Shown here: piece after piece, positions 1 through 5,884 of the stretch
Numbering within the stretch: the stretch's first letter is position 1
Layout: each line of letters opens with the position of its first letter
Assembly (NCBI GenBank): GCA_003104895.1
Contig: PQAG01000014.1
Span: 1-9,835, forward strand
DNA: 9,835 nucleotides
Origin: Nitrosomonadales bacterium
GTDB taxonomy: Bacteria > Pseudomonadota > Gammaproteobacteria > Burkholderiales > Sulfuricellaceae
Direction: 5' to 3'
Program-made: the position numbers and the translations under genes
Notes under the pieces: generated by a model
The model's input: the letters and a program-made list of their open reading frames with translations, nothing else
Databases searched by the model: none
Told to the model about the DNA's origin: nothing

Positions 1-2479
1 TGTTGTTCGGCCCGGCCTTGGCCACCTTCACCACGGTATCGAACCAGCCTTGCGAACCGCCGATCGGGTCGACCACCACCGGGATGATCTGGTTGGGATG
101 CACGCCCTTGTCTTCCCACCACACGTTGTTCAGGTCTGGGTCGTCCTGCGCGCCCCAGGCCCCGCCCTTTTCGCTCTTCAGCTTGAGCTGCGCCAGACGG
201 CCGTAGGCCCAGTGCCCGAATGCCGTGGGAATGGCCACCACCCTGGGATGGATGCCCTCGAACACGTAGGCCTTGGTGACCAGGTGGCCCACCTTGCTTT
301 CCACGCGCACCAGGTCGCCAGTTTTCACGCCCAGCTTCTTGCCGGTTTCAGTGTTCATCCACACCGGGTTGCTGTGCATGATCTCGGCCAGCCATTTCAC
401 AGCCGCGGTGCGCGACTGCTTGTGGACGTTGATCTTGTAGGTGGTGAGGATCATCTCGTCGTCCTTCATGTCCTTGTGCCAGGGAATCTGCTTGAAGGTC
501 GGCATGGGGTTGAAACCGAAGTCGGCCCATTCGTCCACTCGCACGTTGATGAGCCGGTTCTTGGTGGGGAAGCCGGCGTAGTTCCTGCCCTTGCGCTGGA
601 CGCCGATGGCCTTGCCGTTCTTGACGATGGTGCCGTTCTTTTCCACCACCGCGCCGGTCATGTCGGCGGAAGACAGCTCCTTCTTGTGCAGGCCGTACTC
701 GGGCTGGATTTCGCGCCCGGTCTTGTCCACGATCTTGCCGGTGCCCGGGTCGAGCTTGCCGTAGATCGGGAACACGCCGTGCTTCTTGAGGAAATCCAGG
801 CCGCCCGCTTCCTTCAGCCCTGGCACATTGTCGAAATGCTGGCGCATGTAATCCTCGCCATCCTTGAAGTTCCAGTACTGTTTCATGCCCCGTTTACCGT
901 CCGGATCCAACTTGTGGATGATGTCGCGCATCATGATGCGGTTTTCGCGCGACTCGCCCAGCGGTTTGATCACCGGCTGGCGGATGCCCAGCCATGGCCA
1001 CAGGGAATTGGGCATGGATTCCGGCTCCCAGCGCTCCAGGTAAGGGCAGTCGGGCAGGATGATGTCGGCCAGGGCCGTTTCCTCGCCCATGAAGGGGCTC
1101 ATGGAAACATAGAAGGGAATCAGCTTCTCATCGCGGAACAGCTTGCCCCACACCGCGTCCGATCCCGGATTGGTATAAACCGGATTGTCCTGATAGGTGA
1201 AATAGACGTTGATCTTCTGCTTGCCCTCGGCAATCCAGAACGGCGTCAGGTGGCTGACCTTGTGCCCCGCCAGCGGATATTCGGACGGATGCGCCAGGTA
1301 GGACGGTTTGGCCGGCTTGGGCGGCTCCGGCTGCGGCTGCGGCCAGCCCATGCCGCGCGGCATGCAGTAGCCGCCCCTCACCTCGATGTTGCCGGTCATG
1401 ATCGGCAGCATCATGCACGCCTTCTCGTTGTATGAGCCGTACAGGTGCTTGGCCGGGCCGCGGTAGGTGTAGGTGGTGGCCGGTTTGGTGGTGGCGAATT
1501 CACGCGCGATGCGCTCGATCGTCGCCACCGGCACGCCGGAAAGCTTGGAGGCCCATTCCGGGGTGTACTGCTGGTAATGGGCCTTCAGCTCGGCGACGCT
1601 GACATTGGTCCAGGTTTCGATGAAATCGCTGTCCTGCAGGTCATCGCGCAGGATGACATGGCCCAGCGCCAGGGCCACCGCGCCATCCGTGCCGGGGAAC
1701 ACCGGAATCCACTCGTCGGAGCGCCCGGCGGTATTGGACAGGCGCACGTCGAAAGTGACCAGCTTGGCCTTGTTGTCGGCCATGCCGTCAGCCAGACGCT
1801 GGGAGTACGGGTTGTGGAAATACGCCGCTTCCATGATGTTGGAGCCGAAGTTGAGGATGTATTTCGCGTTGGCGAAATCCGGCGTTTCAATGTCCGGCCC
1901 CCAGGTGGGCTCCATGCCGATCTTCTTCGACGACTCGCACACCGAGGTATGGTTGACCACGGTGGCGGATCCCAGGGTTTTCATGAAGCGGTCGATCACC
2001 CCGCCGGTGCGGTTGCGGCCGTATTTCAGCATGATGGTATTGGGGTCTTCCTTGAGCGCCGCATCCAGCTTCTGGGCAATTTCAGCCAGCGCCTCGTCCC
2101 AGGTGATGCGCTTCCATTTTCCCTCGCCGCGCGCGCCCACGCGCTTCAGCGGGTAGAGGATGCGGTCGGGATCATAGGTGTACCACATGCCGGAGTTGCC
2201 CTTGGCACACAGGCGGCCGCGCGTGGAGACGTGCTCCGGGTTGCCTTCGAGCTTGACGATGCGGCCATTCTCCACATACGCCATGGCCCCGTCCTGGATG
2301 TTGCACACATGGCAGGTGATGGGAATCGCCTTGCGCTCGGAGAAATTCACCGGGTTGAAGTCCTTGCCGCCCAGTTCGGTTTCCATCGCCTTGAGCAGTT
2401 TGGGCGAAGCCGCTGCGGCGGCCGTGGTAGCGGCGCTGGCCTGGAGGAAGGCGCGGCGCGAGATTTTGAAGTTCAGCAT
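1..2479 (-). CDS. Molybdopterin oxidoreductase catalytic subunit, Tat-exported, partial
   Basis: This is the large catalytic subunit of a DMSO-reductase-superfamily enzyme of the Psr/Ttr/Arr type. It binds a bis-pterin molybdenum cofactor and one [4Fe-4S] cluster. The reading frame is open for 826 codons and runs off the left edge. The visible C-terminus already includes the pterin dinucleotide-binding domain, so little is probably missing. The N-terminus has a clear Tat signal (SRRAFLQ, residues 7-13, followed by an Ala-rich stretch), which places the enzyme in the periplasm. The cluster motif is Cys56-x2-Cys59-x3-Asp63-x27-Cys91, with Asp where Cys is usual, and Lys93 follows. Cys181 in NHTSVCESS is the likely Mo ligand. 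The gene starts 19 bp after the membrane-subunit stop and is third in the operon. The substrate is unknown. Ttr-, Srd-, Arr- and Psr-like roles are all possible, so no symbol is given. The enzyme class is secure; the substrate is not. Confidence 0.93.
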   Translation of the reverse strand, partial: MLNFKISRRAFLQASAATTAAAAASPKLLKAMETELGGKDFNPVNFSERKAIPITCHVCNIQDGAMAYVENGRIVKLEGNPEHVSTRGRLCAKGNSGMWYTYDPDRILYPLKRVGARGEGKWKRITWDEALAEIAQKLDAALKEDPNTIMLKYGRNRTGGVIDRFMKTLGSATVVNHTSVCESSKKIGMEPTWGPDIETPDFANAKYILNFGSNIMEAAYFHNPYSQRLADGMADNKAKLVTFDVRLSNTAGRSDEWIPVFPGTDGAVALALGHVILRDDLQDSDFIETWTNVSVAELKAHYQQYTPEWASKLSGVPVATIERIAREFATTKPATTYTYRGPAKHLYGSYNEKACMMLPIMTGNIEVRGGYCMPRGMGWPQPQPEPPKPAKPSYLAHPSEYPLAGHKVSHLTPFWIAEGKQKINVYFTYQDNPVYTNPGSDAVWGKLFRDEKLIPFYVSMSPFMGEETALADIILPDCPYLERWEPESMPNSLWPWLGIRQPVIKPLGESRENRIMMRDIIHKLDPDGKRGMKQYWNFKDGEDYMRQHFDNVPGLKEAGGLDFLKKHGVFPIYGKLDPGTGKIVDKTGREIQPEYGLHKKELSSADMTGAVVEKNGTIVKNGKAIGVQRKGRNYAGFPTKNRLINVRVDEWADFGFNPMPTFKQIPWHKDMKDDEMILTTYKINVHKQSRTAAVKWLAEIMHSNPVWMNTETGKKLGVKTGDLVRVESKVGHLVTKAYVFEGIHPRVVAIPTAFGHWAYGRLAQLKLKSEKGGAWGAQDDPDLNNVWWEDKGVHPNQIIPVVVDPIGGSQGWFDTVVKVAKAGPNN

Positions 2480-2498
2480 GTTCTGGTCTCCCCGATCT

Positions 2499-3356
2499 TT
2501 AAAAGTAGGTCTGCACGATCTGGCCGCCGACCAGGATGGAGTAGCGCAAGGCCATTCCCCCGATCAACAGCAGCAGGGCAGAAAGCATCATTCCGCTTTG
2601 CTGGCGCCCGAAGGGCGCGAGCAGGAGCAGGATGGGCGCGGCGGTGCCGAGCAGGATACCCACGCCGATGAAGATGCCGCCCAGCGTGCCGCTGGTCATG
2701 AACATGAAGGTCAGTTCCTGGCCGGTGCCGCCGTAGGCGGTGGTGCCAAGCAGGGAAATCAGCATGATGCCCACCGCAGCAGCCGACCACAGCATGAAAC
2801 CGCGCAGCATGGCTTGCAGCTTCTCCGTGCCTTTACCCAGGAATGAGGCCACCGCCGCGCCGGAAACCAGCGACATGGCGACGAACAGGATGGGCATGAG
2901 CGGCGTGTTCCACACCGGCCGGTTCTGGTGCACGGTCAGGTCAAATCCGGTATAGACCGGCAAACCCAGTGCCAGCAGCGATCCCACCACCGCCAGCTTG
3001 CGGCTCATGACCTCGTCGTTCTTGCGCATCATGAAAAAGTAGGCCAGCGACACCAGCCCGAAGGAGATCAGGTTCAATCCGCCCCAGGTCAGCGGCGAGG
3101 TGAAGTTGAGATAGGCCGGATTCATGATATTGAGGAAGCGCGCCGGCTTGGACAGATCGCCGATCAGCAGCACACCGCTTACTGCCAGCAGCACAAACGA
3201 GAGATAAAAAGCGCTGTTGCGCAAGGACCTGAATTCCTCGCGGAACCAGGACAGGGCGGAAAAGAAGAACAGTGCCGCCGAAATGCCGATGGTAAAGAAA
3301 TAGATCGAGTAGGTGCTCGACCACGGCATGTGGTGGAAGATGTTGAAGTCACCCAT
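2499..3356 (-). CDS. NrfD/PsrC-type membrane anchor subunit
   Basis: This 285-residue integral membrane protein belongs to the NrfD/PsrC/TtrC family, which anchors molybdoenzymes and exchanges electrons with the quinone pool. About eight hydrophobic helices are visible, near residues 16-37, 48-68, 88-110, 119-140, 151-173, 185-205, 217-246 and 255-275. The family-typical stretch HQNRPVWNTPLMPILF (143-158) precedes helix 5. It contains no haem-binding cysteine motifs. Its length is close to the short NrfD-type proteins and below the roughly 340 residues of TtrC. It starts 10 bp after the iron-sulfur subunit gene, with AGGAG about 7 nt before the ATG, so the genes are co-transcribed. It should link the periplasmic catalytic and iron-sulfur subunits to quinol or quinone. 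The direction of electron flow cannot be read from sequence. Confidence 0.92.
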   Translation of the reverse strand: MGDFNIFHHMPWSSTYSIYFFTIGISAALFFFSALSWFREEFRSLRNSAFYLSFVLLAVSGVLLIGDLSKPARFLNIMNPAYLNFTSPLTWGGLNLISFGLVSLAYFFMMRKNDEVMSRKLAVVGSLLALGLPVYTGFDLTVHQNRPVWNTPLMPILFVAMSLVSGAAVASFLGKGTEKLQAMLRGFMLWSAAAVGIMLISLLGTTAYGGTGQELTFMFMTSGTLGGIFIGVGILLGTAAPILLLLAPFGRQQSGMMLSALLLLIGGMALRYSILVGGQIVQTYF

Positions 3357-3366
3357 GATTTAGCTC

Positions 3367-4074
3367 CTATCCCTGGTGGTTATTGTTGAACGCCTGGCGG
3401 TCTTCTGCCTGCACGTCGAGCGGGTTGTAAACCGCGCGCCCATGTTCGGAATTGTTGCGGTCCAGACCGATGTAGAACACGTGCGGCTTGGTGCCCTCCT
3501 CGGGACGCAGCACTTGGGTCGGGAGTGTCGCCACCAACCTGGAGACCTCGCTGCCGGGGTCGTTGAGGTCGCCGAAAATGCGCGCGCGGCCGATGCAGGT
3601 CTGCACGCAGGCAGGTGCCAGGCCCTGTGTTACCCGATGGTGACAGAAGGTGCACTTGTCCACCACGCTGGTGATGTCGGTGTAGGTGCGGCTCTTGGGC
3701 AGCATGAAACGGGCGTTGTAGGGACAGGACGCCATGCAGGCCTTGCAGCCGATGCAGCGGTCGTAGTGCTGGAGCACGAATCCGCCGTCCTCCACCTTGT
3801 AGGTGGCCCCCACCGGACAGGAACGCACGCAGGGCGGATCGTCGCAGTGGTTGCACAGGCGCGGCATGAAATGCTTCCTCACGTTGGGATAGGTGCCCAC
3901 CACCTTGTAGGGCACCCAGGTCCTGAACACGCCCAGAGGCACATCGAATTCCGCCTTGCAGGCAGTCATGCAGGCATCGCAGCCGATGCAGCGGCGCAGG
4001 TCGATCACCATGGCATAGCGTTTCAGCCCCGGCTTTCCCCTGGTTTCGATCGATGAAGTTCGCAGTTCGCTCAT
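3367..4074 (-). CDS. Four-cluster [4Fe-4S] electron-transfer subunit
   Basis: This 235-residue iron-sulfur subunit belongs to the DmsB/PsrB/TtrB type. Sixteen cysteines form four [4Fe-4S] sites: 29/32/35/39, 74/77/82/86, 107/110/113/117 and 141/144/156/160. It would wire the molybdenum subunit to the NrfD-type anchor. The segments GTYPNVRKHFMPRLCNHC and IGRARIFGDLNDP, and the C-terminal KPHVFYIG, are typical of the TtrB-like group. It has no signal peptide. TtrB normally carries its own Tat signal, so this protein probably crosses the membrane by riding on the Tat-bearing catalytic partner, as is known for PsrB-type subunits. It is first in the operon. Its leader holds a sigma54 promoter, and a GGAGGAG ribosome site lies about 10 nt before the ATG. 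The cluster-binding role is certain; the specific enzyme family is not. Confidence 0.95.
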   Translation of the reverse strand: MSELRTSSIETRGKPGLKRYAMVIDLRRCIGCDACMTACKAEFDVPLGVFRTWVPYKVVGTYPNVRKHFMPRLCNHCDDPPCVRSCPVGATYKVEDGGFVLQHYDRCIGCKACMASCPYNARFMLPKSRTYTDITSVVDKCTFCHHRVTQGLAPACVQTCIGRARIFGDLNDPGSEVSRLVATLPTQVLRPEEGTKPHVFYIGLDRNNSEHGRAVYNPLDVQAEDRQAFNNNHQG

Positions 4075-4154
4075 GGTGACAGTTCTCCTCCTGTATGTGT
4101 TTTCTTTCCGCTAAGCTGCCGGCGGGTCGCTGGAACCCATTGGAGCAACGGGTT

Positions 4155-4172
4155 ATGCTCATTAATAAGCAT
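4155..4172. repeat. 18-bp near-perfect palindrome over the -12 element
   Basis: ATGCTCATTAATAAGCAT reads the same on both strands except for one symmetric pair. It covers the -12 GC of the sigma54 promoter and the predicted start point. It could be a second operator where a repressor blocks polymerase, or simply an AT-rich melting region. Nothing comparable was seen at the porin promoter. Confidence 0.4.
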
Positions 4173-4184
4173 TTTTCGGACCAA
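4167..4184 (-). promoter_or_regulatory. Sigma54 promoter of the molybdoenzyme operon
   Basis: Read on the minus strand, TTGGTCCGAAAAATGCT has the invariant GG (4182-4181) and GC (4170-4169) exactly 10 nt apart. Most other positions of the YTGGCACG-N4-TTGCW consensus also match. Transcription would begin near 4157, leaving a leader of about 83 nt before the iron-sulfur subunit ATG. Two enhancer-like dyads lie upstream at distances typical for sigma54 activators. The assignment is supported by the sigma54 regulator encoded in the same window and by the matching layout at the porin gene. Confidence 0.78.
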
Positions 4185-4235
4185 GTGTAATTTGCCTTGT
4201 TTTTAAAGAATTATTTTTGTGTACCCTTATAGATG

Positions 4236-4253
4236 TGTAACCATCGGGTTATA
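4236..4253. promoter_or_regulatory. Proximal enhancer dyad (UAS) of the molybdoenzyme operon
   Basis: TGTAACCATCGGGTTATA fits TRTWAC-N6-GTWAYR and contains the perfect inverted repeat TAACC-ATCG-GGTTA. Its centre is 63 bp upstream of the -24 GG. It is the likely binding site for the sigma54 response regulator encoded at 8195-9541. That pairing is an inference from layout. Confidence 0.7.
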
Positions 4254-4270
4254 TTCCTTCACCGGTATCG

Positions 4271-4288
4271 TATTACCATCCGGTAATA
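4271..4288. promoter_or_regulatory. Distal enhancer dyad (UAS) of the molybdoenzyme operon
   Basis: TATTACCATCCGGTAATA is a perfect dyad with 7-bp arms around ATCC. It matches the proximal site at 14 of 18 positions when both are read in the same direction. The centres of the two sites are 35 bp apart, and this one is 98 bp from the -24 GG. It is the most symmetric of the four copies in the window. Confidence 0.72.
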
Positions 4289-4299
4289 TGTCGAACGGC

Positions 4300-4347
4300 A
4301 TGTTTCCGGTCACAAAACATTCTTCGGGAAGGGGCAATGACTTCCCG
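4300..4347. repeat. Two further inverted repeats upstream of the enhancer dyads
   Basis: ATGTTT (4300-4305) pairs with AAACAT (4315-4320). CGGGAAG (4325-4331) pairs with CTTCCCG (4341-4347) across 9 nt. Neither fits the enhancer pattern. They may bind another regulator or form weak RNA hairpins at the 3' end of the porin transcript. Chance is also possible. Confidence 0.3.
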
Positions 4348-4431
4348 CTTTCGCAGGCAAGGAATCCGAAACGGTGCCGGTGAGTGTGAATTCCTTCCCG
4401 CGCATGCCCGTCGGGGTGAGGATCATATGAG

Positions 4432-4462
4432 AACGCCTCCTGGCGTATTGCCAGGGGGCGTT
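4432..4462 (-). terminator. Strong hairpin, probable porin transcript terminator
   Basis: AACGCC-T-CCTGGC (4432-4444) pairs with GCCAGG-G-GGCGTT (4450-4462) around a 5-nt loop, giving 13-bp arms with one wobble or mismatch position. It lies about 50 nt past the porin stop codon. There is no proper U-tract on the minus strand, so it may act as a 3'-end stabiliser or a weak terminator rather than a classical intrinsic one. It also separates the porin gene from the control region of the enzyme operon. Confidence 0.55.
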
Positions 4463-4513
4463 TCCGGACGGGGCGGGCCGTGCCACGCTGGCCGACGTTC
4501 CTTGGAAAGTCAA

Positions 4514-5611
4514 TCAACGGGGCAGCAAGCCAACGTCGAACTTATAGACAATGCCGACCGAGATCGCTGCCGGACTCGTGCCAGCCGTAATCGGGGGCAC
4601 ACCCTGGTCTCCGTGGCCCCAGTCGTAGGCACTATATGACACGCCCGCATCGTTCCTGGTCTTGGCGTAAGCAACGTACAAGGTGGTACTCTTATCCCAG
4701 GCGTGATCATAGCCCACCGCCCACTGCTTGGTGCCAGTGCCGGAGGTGCCGCTCAGGTTGCCGGCACCGGCGTACTGGGCTTTGACCGTTCCACTGCTGC
4801 CAGCCTTGACGGCAGCGCCCAGCGTGTACTTGTCGCGGTCGGCACCCGACACGCCTCCGATATCGGTTTCCCGCTGCCATCCTGCGCCCACGTTGAACGC
4901 GCCGGCATCATAGCTGGCGATGATCGCCGAAGCCTTGGCGTCAGATTTGCCTGTTCCCTGGCCGAAGTTGGCGTAAGCGCCACTCAGTTTGAACCCGCCG
5001 ATCGCATAGTCTGCCTTGCCGATGGAGGCACGGTTGCCGCTGGTTCCCTGGTTCGGCACATAGCTCAAGCCGAGGGAAAGGCCGCCGAAATCCGGTGTGC
5101 GATAGTACATGGCATGGTCGGCGCGACCCGGCAAACCATCGCCGCCCCAGACATTGCCCAAGTCTCCCACCTGGTCACCGAAAAGGTTGTAATCGTAGAG
5201 CCATTGGTTGAGTGCAGGCAGGCGGCCTGCCAGTAAAGTGCCGAAGTTGCCCTTGACGCCAACGAACGAGTCGCGGGCGCGTGTGAAAATTTGCCCGTTA
5301 GAGTTCGCTCCGCCGTTGCCGTCGCCCGTGCCGTTGCCGGTGAGGTCGACCCCCGATTCGTACTGGGCAAGAATGGAAAGTCCTTTGCCGAGGTCATGGC
5401 TTCCCTTGAAGCCGAGTCGCGAGGAGTTGCTGTGAAGGTAGCCGCTTGAGCTGGTACCATTGTCGATGCTGTCGGCGGACAGATGGCCGACGCCGTAGAC
5501 CGACAAGTCGAGCGCCCACGCGGGAGCGCTGATGGCCATTCCGAAGCCAGTCGCCAGAGCGATTGTCAAGACCGTTTGGTTCATTCTGATCTTCCCTGTG
5601 TTCCAAGACAT
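4514..5611 (-). CDS. Gram-negative general porin (outer-membrane beta-barrel)
   Basis: This 365-residue outer-membrane porin is of the betaproteobacterial trimeric type and would let small solutes into the periplasm. The start is set at 5611 because AAGGAGG lies 5 nt upstream of that ATG; a GTG at 5647 would extend the frame by 12 residues but has no such signal. A Sec signal peptide ends at Ala33 (APAWA, then LDLSVYG). The mature part has the usual alternating strand pattern, with SSRLGFKGSHDLGKGLSILAQ, FVGVKGNFGTLLAGR and YYRTPDFGGLSLGLSY typical of the family. The barrel-closing strand ends VGIVYKF, but seven more residues (DVGLLPR) follow the normally terminal Phe. The gene has its own sigma54 promoter and enhancer pair matching those of the molybdoenzyme operon, so it probably serves that enzyme's substrate. 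Substrate selectivity cannot be deduced. Confidence 0.93.
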   Translation of the reverse strand: MSWNTGKIRMNQTVLTIALATGFGMAISAPAWALDLSVYGVGHLSADSIDNGTSSSGYLHSNSSRLGFKGSHDLGKGLSILAQYESGVDLTGNGTGDGNGGANSNGQIFTRARDSFVGVKGNFGTLLAGRLPALNQWLYDYNLFGDQVGDLGNVWGGDGLPGRADHAMYYRTPDFGGLSLGLSYVPNQGTSGNRASIGKADYAIGGFKLSGAYANFGQGTGKSDAKASAIIASYDAGAFNVGAGWQRETDIGGVSGADRDKYTLGAAVKAGSSGTVKAQYAGAGNLSGTSGTGTKQWAVGYDHAWDKSTTLYVAYAKTRNDAGVSYSAYDWGHGDQGVPPITAGTSPAAISVGIVYKFDVGLLPR

Positions 5612-5616
5612 GATTT

Positions 5617-5623
5617 CCTCCTT
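5617..5623 (-). promoter_or_regulatory. Ribosome binding site deciding the porin start
   Basis: On the minus strand AAGGAGG sits 5 nt before the ATG at 5611. It lies inside the longer frame that opens with GTG at 5647, so it argues for the downstream start. Confidence 0.8.
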
Positions 5624-5680
5624 CGTTAATTGCGTCGCTTTTTTCACAGATACCCCCTAGGGTCGATGTATTTCATGCAC

Positions 5681-5695
5681 GGCTTGAAAAAAGCC
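5681..5695 (-). repeat. Small hairpin at the 5' end of the porin mRNA
   Basis: GGCTT-TTTTC-AAGCC on the minus strand forms a 5-bp stem that starts about 5 nt after the predicted sigma54 start point near 5700. Hairpins at the extreme 5' end are known to stabilise outer-membrane protein mRNAs such as ompA. That role here is an inference. Confidence 0.35.
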
Positions 5696-5710
5696 GGACA
5701 AGCGCGTTTA

Positions 5711-5726
5711 CGCAATTCTCGTGCCA
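5711..5726 (-). promoter_or_regulatory. Sigma54 promoter of the porin gene
   Basis: Read on the minus strand, TGGCACGAGAATTGCG matches TGGCACG-N4-TTGC without a mismatch. The GG at 5725-5724 and GC at 5713-5712 are 10 nt apart. Transcription would begin near 5700, about 89 nt before the porin ATG. This is the clearest sigma54 element in the window. Confidence 0.9.
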
Positions 5727-5753
5727 TAAAAATAACCTGCTGATATACAAAGG

Positions 5754-5766
5754 GATCAATGGCTTT
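5754..5766 (+). promoter_or_regulatory. Candidate IHF site between promoter and enhancers
   Basis: GATCAATGGCTTT resembles the IHF consensus WATCAANNNNTTR, with the ATCAA core and the TT kept but both end positions mismatched. It lies between the -24 element and the proximal enhancer dyad, where IHF commonly bends DNA for sigma54 promoters. The equivalent stretch at the enzyme operon (about 4190-4230) is AT-rich but has no convincing site. Confidence 0.35.
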
Positions 5767-5777
5767 TGTGGGTTTCC

Positions 5778-5795
5778 TGTTACGGTTCTGTTATG
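5778..5795. promoter_or_regulatory. Proximal enhancer dyad (UAS) of the porin gene
   Basis: TGTTACGGTTCTGTTATG fits TRTWAC-N6-GTWAYR at every fixed position. Its centre is 62 bp from the -24 GG of the porin promoter, against 63 bp at the enzyme operon. It is the least symmetric copy inside the N6 spacer. Confidence 0.62.
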
Positions 5796-5811
5796 CTTGG
5801 CCAAGGGAAAG

Positions 5812-5829
5812 TATTACTCTATGGTAACG
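5812..5829. promoter_or_regulatory. Distal enhancer dyad (UAS) of the porin gene
   Basis: TATTACTCTATGGTAACG fits the same pattern. It shares TATTAC and GGTAA with the distal site of the enzyme operon. Its centre is 96 bp from the porin -24 GG and 34 bp from the proximal dyad. It also lies only about 55 bp upstream of the binding-protein ATG, so the regulator could affect its own operon from here. Confidence 0.65.
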
Positions 5830-5884
5830 TGTTGTGGGCTCGTAATTTGATGCCAGCTTGACTAGCCGCGAAGGAAGAGGGCCG

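Noticed and set aside
50..2671. Two very long plus-strand open frames (50-1435 and 1445-2671).
   Set aside because: They lie opposite the molybdoenzyme gene, whose protein shows a Tat signal, cluster motif, Mo-ligand region and dinucleotide-binding domain. The plus-strand translations are rich in His, Arg and Val with no recognisable domain, as expected for antisense shadows in GC-rich DNA.
1..4074. Naming the operon ttrBCA, srdBCA, arxABC or psrABC.
   Set aside because: Gene order points to ttr or srd and the regulators point to arx, while the Asp-containing cluster motif fits none of the canonical forms known to me. The substrate cannot be chosen from sequence alone.
4471..4485. A TGGCACGG -24-like half-site on the minus strand.
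   Set aside because: The position 10 nt downstream of GG is CC, not GC, and it sits inside the porin 3' region with no gene start suitably placed.
4227..4517. A 96-codon minus-strand frame between the porin and the iron-sulfur gene.
   Set aside because: It covers both enhancer dyads and the long hairpin, has no good ribosome site and no domain-like composition.
5682..5695. A second GG-N10-GC pair in the porin leader.
   Set aside because: Flanking consensus positions are nearly all wrong. The match arises from the small GGCTT/AAGCC hairpin, and a far better element lies at 5711-5726.
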